Below are positions 25,674 through 29,130 of a stretch of 29,130 nt of DNA, one piece after another. The position numbers were made by a program, and so were the translations under genes. Every line of letters starts with the position of its first letter. Position 1 is the first letter of the stretch. Under the pieces are notes generated by a model. The model was not told where the DNA came from and searched no databases. It saw nothing but the letters and a program-made list of their open reading frames with translations. The stretch comes from Actinomycetes bacterium (lineage in GTDB: Bacteria; Actinomycetota; Actinomycetes; Prado026). The stretch is from positions 1 through 29,130 of the forward strand of contig JALOLN010000004.1 of assembly GCA_025455945.1 (NCBI GenBank). The letters are read 5' to 3'.

Positions 25674-25723
25674 CGTGGCGGTGACGATGTGGCCGCCCTG
25701 GCAGCCACATCGTCACCGCCACG
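25674..25723. terminator. Very long perfect hairpin between convergent genes
   Basis: Arms 25674-25692 and 25705-25723 are perfectly complementary over 19 bp, with a 20th pair (25693/25704) closing a 10-nt loop. It begins three bases after the SPFH stop codon and ends 15 bases before the ndgR stop, so it probably stops transcription from both sides. There is no T-run. Confidence 0.75.
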
Positions 25724-25738
25724 ATGAGGGGGAGGGGC

Positions 25739-26455
25739 TCAGGTGTCGCGGCGGAGGGCCTCGCTGAGCCGCTGCCCGGCGGCGACCACCGCTGGGGCGT
25801 GGATCCGGCCCGGGGTCCGGGTGAGCCGCTCGATCGGCCCCGACACTGAGACGGCGGCGACCACCCGGCCGGCCGGGCCGCGCACGGGGGCGGAGACCGA
25901 GGCCACGCCCGACTCGCGCTCCCCGACGCTGTGCGCCCAGCCGCGGCGCCGGACGCCGGCCAGGACTGTCGCGGTGAACCTGGCGCCGGCCAGGCCCCGG
26001 TGCAGCCGGTCGGGCTCCTCCCAGGCGAGCAGCACCTGTGCGGCCGATCCGGCGTGCATCGACAAGACGCTGCCCACAGGGACCGTGTCGCGCAGGCCCG
26101 ACATCCGCTCGGCCGCAGCCACGCAAACGCGCTCGTCGCCCTGCCTGCGGTACAGCTGGGCGCTCTCACCGGTTGAGTCGCGCAGCCACGCCAGCACCGG
26201 TCCAGCGGTGGCCAGCAGCCGATCCTCACCGGCGGCCGAGGCCAGCTCGGCGAGCCGGGGACCGAGGACGAACCGGCCCTGGAGGTCTCTGCCCACGAGG
26301 CGGTGGTGCTCGAGTGCCACGGCGAGGCGGTGCGCGGTCGGGCGGGCCAGGCCGGTCGCCTGGACCAGGCCGGCCAGCGACTGCGGCCCCGGCTCGAGTG
26401 CCGACAGCACGAGGGCGGCCTTGTCCAAGACGCCGACTCCGCTAGAGTTGTCCAT
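25739..26455 (-). CDS. ndgR: IclR-family regulator of branched-chain amino acid genes (NdgR/LtbR type)
   Basis: The 238-residue protein has an N-terminal winged helix-turn-helix (about 8-65: VGVLDKAALVLSALE, LAGLVQATGLARPTAHRLAVALEHHRLV) and a C-terminal IclR effector domain (about 75-235). The N-terminal sequence MDNSSGVGVLDKAALVLSALE and the position divergent from leuC-leuD match Streptomyces NdgR and Corynebacterium LtbR, which regulate leuCD and other amino acid genes. The start at 26455 lies six bases after a CAGTAT -10 and has no ribosome binding site, so the mRNA is probably leaderless. A 19-bp palindrome in its promoter spacer suggests autorepression. Confidence 0.92.
   Translation of the reverse strand: MDNSSGVGVLDKAALVLSALEPGPQSLAGLVQATGLARPTAHRLAVALEHHRLVGRDLQGRFVLGPRLAELASAAGEDRLLATAGPVLAWLRDSTGESAQLYRRQGDERVCVAAAERMSGLRDTVPVGSVLSMHAGSAAQVLLAWEEPDRLHRGLAGARFTATVLAGVRRRGWAHSVGERESGVASVSAPVRGPAGRVVAAVSVSGPIERLTRTPGRIHAPAVVAAGQRLSEALRRDT
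26421..26448 (+). promoter_or_regulatory. Candidate leuC promoter
   Basis: TTGTCC (26421-26426) and TAGAGT (26443-26448) are separated by 16 bp, inside the 5' end of ndgR. Transcription would start near 26455, placing the palindromic operator at about +15 to +33 of the leuC transcript. Confidence 0.4.
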
Positions 26456-26461
26456 AGAGCG

Positions 26462-26490
26462 ATACTGCCGTCTCGAAATGCGAGACGCAA
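26462..26490 (-). promoter_or_regulatory. ndgR promoter, leaderless
   Basis: Read on the minus strand: -35 TTGCGT (26490-26485), a 17-bp spacer, -10 CAGTAT (26467-26462), six bases, then the ndgR ATG. The operator palindrome fills the spacer. Confidence 0.65.
26469..26487. promoter_or_regulatory. Palindromic operator, probably bound by NdgR
   Basis: CGTCTCG (26469-26475) and CGAGACG (26481-26487) form a perfect 7-bp inverted repeat around a 5-bp spacer (AAATG). It is the only such palindrome in the ndgR-leuC intergenic region and overlaps the ndgR -35. IclR dimers bind palindromes of this size. Assignment to NdgR is inferred from position. Confidence 0.7.
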
Positions 26491-26512
26491 GTCCGTCACC
26501 CAGGAGGGGGAC

Positions 26513-27913
26513 ATGGACCGCACGCTGGCGGAGAAGGTCTGGGACGCGCACGTGGTCCGCCACGTCGAGGGAGAGCCGGACCTGCTCTACATCGACCTGC
26601 ACCTGCTGCACGAGGTGACCAGCCCGCAGGCCTTCGACGGGCTGCGGGCGGCGGGCCGGCAGGTCCGGCGCCCGGACCTCACCGTCGCCACGGAGGACCA
26701 CAACGTCCCCACCGTGGACATCGACCGGCCGATCGCCGACCCGGTGTCCCGAACCCAGGTCGAGACACTGCGGCGCAACTGCGCCGAGTTCGGGGTGCCC
26801 CTGTTCCCGCTCGGCGACGTGGACCAGGGCATCGTCCACGTCGTGGGTCCGCAGCTCGGGCTGACCCAGCCTGGCATGACCGTCGTGTGCGGCGACTCCC
26901 ACACCAGCACCCACGGGGCGTTCGGCGCGCTGGCCTTCGGCATCGGCACCAGCGAGGTCGAGCACGTCCTCGCCACGCAGACGCTGCCGCTGCGGCCCTT
27001 CAAGACGATGGCGGTCACTGTGGAGGGCGAGCTGCCGGCCGGGGTGACGGCGAAGGACCTCATCCTCGCCGTGATCGCCCGGATCGGCACCGGGGGAGGC
27101 CAGGGCCACGTCATCGAGTACCGCGGGGAGGCGATCCGTGGGCTGTCGATGGAGGCCCGGATGACCGTGTGCAACATGTCGATCGAGGCCGGCGCCCGCG
27201 CGGGGATGATCGCCCCGGACGAGAAGACGTTCGCGTTCCTGGCGGGCCGGCCGCACGCTCCGACGGGTGTTGAGTGGCACGCCGCCCTGGCGTGGTGGCG
27301 GACCCTGGCCACCGACCCGGATGCGCGGTTCGACACCGAGGTGGTCGTCGACGCGACCCAGCTGTCCCCGTTCGTCACGTGGGGCACCAACCCGGGACAG
27401 GGAGTGCCGCTGTCGTCCACCGTGCCCGACCCGGCGGCGCTCACCGACGCCAGCGAGCGGGCCGCGGCCGAGCGTGCCCTGGAGTACATGGGCCTCACGG
27501 CAGGGAGGCCGATGCGTGACATCGCGGTCGACACCGTGTTCGTCGGCTCGTGCACCAACGGCCGGCTGGAGGACCTGCGCAGCGCCGCAGATGTCGTCCG
27601 GGGCCGGCGGGTCGCCGACGGCGTCCGGATGCTGGTCGTGCCCGGCTCGGTCCGGGTCCGTCTCGCCGCCGAGGCGGAGGGGCTGCACGAGGTCTTCACC
27701 GCGGCGGGCGCGGAGTGGCGGCACGCGGGATGCTCCATGTGCCTCGGCATGAACCCCGACCAGCTGGCCCCGGGGGAACGCAGCGCCTCCACGTCCAACC
27801 GCAACTTCGAGGGCAGGCAGGGCAAGGGCGGACGCACCCACCTCGTCTCCCCTCAGGTCGCCGCTGCCACCGCGGTGGTCGGCCGGCTCGCGTCCCCCGC
27901 CGACCTGGTCTGA
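26513..27913 (+). CDS. leuC: 3-isopropylmalate dehydratase, large subunit
   Basis: LeuC with LeuD isomerises 2-isopropylmalate to 3-isopropylmalate and also acts on citramalate. The 466-residue protein carries the three [4Fe-4S] ligands Cys347 (GSCTNGRLEDL), Cys407 and Cys410 (CSMCLGMN). TLAEKVWDAHVV, DLHLLHEVTSPQAF, ATEDHNVPT, CGDSHTSTHGAFGALAFGIGTSEVEHVLATQ and ASTSNRNFEGRQG are family landmarks. The ATG at 26513 follows AGGAGGGGG. leuD begins ten bases after the stop. Transcription is likely repressed through the palindrome upstream. Confidence 0.97.
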   Translation: MDRTLAEKVWDAHVVRHVEGEPDLLYIDLHLLHEVTSPQAFDGLRAAGRQVRRPDLTVATEDHNVPTVDIDRPIADPVSRTQVETLRRNCAEFGVPLFPLGDVDQGIVHVVGPQLGLTQPGMTVVCGDSHTSTHGAFGALAFGIGTSEVEHVLATQTLPLRPFKTMAVTVEGELPAGVTAKDLILAVIARIGTGGGQGHVIEYRGEAIRGLSMEARMTVCNMSIEAGARAGMIAPDEKTFAFLAGRPHAPTGVEWHAALAWWRTLATDPDARFDTEVVVDATQLSPFVTWGTNPGQGVPLSSTVPDPAALTDASERAAAERALEYMGLTAGRPMRDIAVDTVFVGSCTNGRLEDLRSAADVVRGRRVADGVRMLVVPGSVRVRLAAEAEGLHEVFTAAGAEWRHAGCSMCLGMNPDQLAPGERSASTSNRNFEGRQGKGGRTHLVSPQVAAATAVVGRLASPADLV

Positions 27914-27923
27914 GGAGCCGACG

Positions 27924-28526
27924 ATGGAGAAGTTCACCGTGCACGCCGGTCGGGCGCTGCCGCTGCGGCGCAGCAACGTCGACACCGACCAGATCATCCC
28001 GGCCGTCTACCTCAAGCGGGTGACCAGGTCGGGCTTCGAGGACGGCCTGTTCGCCGCATGGCGCGCTGACCCCGACTTCGTCCTGAACCGTCCCGAGCAC
28101 GAGGGGGCGACGGTGCTCGTGGCCGGACCCGACTTCGGTACCGGCTCCTCCCGCGAGCACGCGGTCTGGGCGTTGCAGGACCACGGGTTCCGCGTGGTGA
28201 TCTCACCTCGGTTCGCGGACATCTTCCGCGGCAACTCGTTGAAGGGCGGTCTGCTCACCGTCGAGCTGCCGGTCGATGTCGTCGAGCGGCTCTGGTCGGA
28301 CGTGGAGGCGGACCCGGAGCTGGTCATCGTCGTCGACCTGGAGCGCCGGGAGGTGTCCTGGCCCGGTGGCACGGCCGCCTTCGAGCTGGACGACTACACG
28401 CGGTGGCGCCTCATGGAGGGGCTGGACGACATCGGTCTGACCCTGCGCGCCGCCGACGAGATCGCGGCATTCGAGCTGGACCGGCCGACGTTCCTGCCGA
28501 CCACGCGACCCCGAGGCGACGGGTGA
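27924..28526 (+). CDS. leuD: 3-isopropylmalate dehydratase, small subunit
   Basis: The 200-residue LeuD swivel subunit starts MEKFTVHAGRALPLRRSNVDTDQIIPA and includes FGTGSSREHAVWALQDHGFRVVISPRFADIFRGN, the substrate-recognition and swivel-domain motifs. It completes the LeuCD aconitase-type isomerase. GAGGAG (27912-27917) lies over the leuC stop and serves as ribosome binding site. The usual actinobacterial order leuC-leuD-hup is kept. Confidence 0.97.
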   Translation: MEKFTVHAGRALPLRRSNVDTDQIIPAVYLKRVTRSGFEDGLFAAWRADPDFVLNRPEHEGATVLVAGPDFGTGSSREHAVWALQDHGFRVVISPRFADIFRGNSLKGGLLTVELPVDVVERLWSDVEADPELVIVVDLERREVSWPGGTAAFELDDYTRWRLMEGLDDIGLTLRAADEIAAFELDRPTFLPTTRPRGDG

Positions 28527-28822
28527 GCGACGCCGACGCGCGACTGCTGCCGGGGCAGTCAGCGGGCTCGGCGGGTGCGAAACGCTTGCGGGACAAAGGG
28601 TTTGCTGCCGACGTGCACCAGGAGGCGGCTCGTCGACTCCTGGCTGGGACCGCACTGCCGGCAGCTGCCGACGCCGGTCCGGGACGGGTCCCCGTCGCCA
28701 GAAACCCATTGGGACACAAAGACGTCCGGCGGGTTCGGTGATTGCGGCGCAGGCTCCGTAGCGCATACGGTCGTCCTCGAGCCGGTGGACGACCCCGGCA
28801 ACAGGACCCCGGAGGGCACGTA
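28527..28822 (+). promoter_or_regulatory. leuD-hup gap with candidate hup promoter (28742-28771)
   Basis: The 296-bp gap holds no convincing gene. A -35 TTGCGG (28742-28747) and -10 TACGGT (28766-28771), 18 bp apart, would start a transcript near 28778, about 45 bp before hup. A short hairpin (GACGGG/CCCGTC, 28683-28696) could end leuCD transcription. A GTG overlapping the leuD stop (28523) opens a 72-codon frame to 28741, but its product (Ala/Arg-rich, no motif) is not recognisable and I do not call it. Confidence 0.5.
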
Positions 28823-29130
28823 GTGAACAGGACCGATCTGGTCGACGCGTTGGCCGAGCGCGCTGACATGAGCAGGAAGCAGGCCCAGGAGGCCGTCGAC
28901 AACGTCATCGACCTCATCCAGCACGCAGTCGCCCGCGGTGAGCGTGTGGCCATCACCGGATTCGGCATCTTCGAGAAGGCCGAGCGGGCCGCGCGCACGG
29001 CGCGCAACCCACGCACCGGGGCGACGGTGCGCGTGAAGAAGACCTCGGTGCCGAAGTTCCGCGCCGGCGCGGAGTTCAAGGCATTCGTGAGCGGTGCCAA
29101 GAAGGTGGCGAAGGCGCCGGCGAAGAAGGC
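28823..29130 (+). CDS. hup: HU-family nucleoid protein with Lys/Ala tail (5' part only)
   Basis: The first 102 residues form a complete HU domain (about 1-90): NRTDLVDALAERADMSRK, GERVAITGFGIFEKAERAARTARNPRTGATV with the RNPxTG DNA-minor-groove arm, and PKFRAGAEFKAFV. The sequence then enters a Lys/Ala/Pro-rich tail (GAKKVAKAPAKK) that runs off the window. This marks the long actinobacterial type (Streptomyces HupS, mycobacterial HupB), whose histone H1-like tail aids chromosome compaction. The GTG at 28823 follows GGAGG at 28811-28815. The place after leuCD matches hupS in Streptomyces. Confidence 0.93.
   Translation, partial: MNRTDLVDALAERADMSRKQAQEAVDNVIDLIQHAVARGERVAITGFGIFEKAERAARTARNPRTGATVRVKKTSVPKFRAGAEFKAFVSGAKKVAKAPAKK

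Noticed and set aside
28523..28741. 72-codon frame starting at a GTG that overlaps the leuD stop
   Set aside because: The overlap is typical of coupled genes, but the product is Ala/Arg/Gly-rich with no recognisable motif, and the stretch better fits a leader and promoter region of hup.

Overview
The window comes from the chromosome of a high-GC actinobacterium. GC content is very high throughout, many genes start with GTG, and several look leaderless (a -10-like hexamer 6-8 nt before the start codon and no ribosome binding site). The gene order follows the conserved actinobacterial block ilvB-ilvN-ilvC-serA-leuB-ilvE ... gltX ... ndgR|leuC-leuD-hup known from Streptomyces. I cannot name the genus from sequence alone.

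Layout. Bases 1-392 hold the 5' part of a minus-strand lipoprotein of the PQQ-type glucose/sorbosone dehydrogenase family. Next come a small PAP2 phosphatase, a D-2-hydroxyacid dehydrogenase and ilvD. The 229-nt gap before ilvB contains a classic attenuator: a Val/Leu/Thr-rich leader peptide, alternative RNA pairings and a U-tailed terminator. Then follow ilvB, ilvN, ilvC, serA, leuB, ilvE and cimA (to 12754). A DUF559 nuclease-like gene (12879-13814) follows, bracketed by a perfect 31-bp inverted repeat whose left copy contains the cimA stop codon. After it come a small four-cysteine HiPIP-like gene (minus), a fumarylacetoacetate-hydrolase-family gene, gltX and a HAD phosphatase. tRNA-Gln(CUG) and tRNA-Glu(CUC) sit directly downstream.

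From 17523 to 22899 four genes run on the minus strand: a UvrA-like ABC protein, an alpha/beta hydrolase, a DEAD-box helicase and a Lys-rich-tailed helical protein. Divergent from these is a plus-strand set: a crotonase-family enzyme, a SAM methyltransferase and an SPFH/Band 7 membrane protein. Last come the IclR-type regulator ndgR (minus) divergent from leuC-leuD, then the start of an HU-type nucleoid protein gene.

How it works together. IlvBN, IlvC, IlvD and IlvE make valine and isoleucine from keto acids. LeuC, LeuD and LeuB serve leucine and, with CimA, a threonine-independent route from pyruvate to 2-ketobutyrate for isoleucine. SerA starts serine synthesis. No leuA or ilvA lies in this window. 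Two regulatory layers are visible: ribosome-mediated attenuation before ilvB and a palindromic operator between ndgR and leuC. GltX sits beside its two tRNA substrates. The least explained item is the DUF559 gene with its terminal hairpins, which looks like a small mobile or REP-like unit inserted at the end of cimA.
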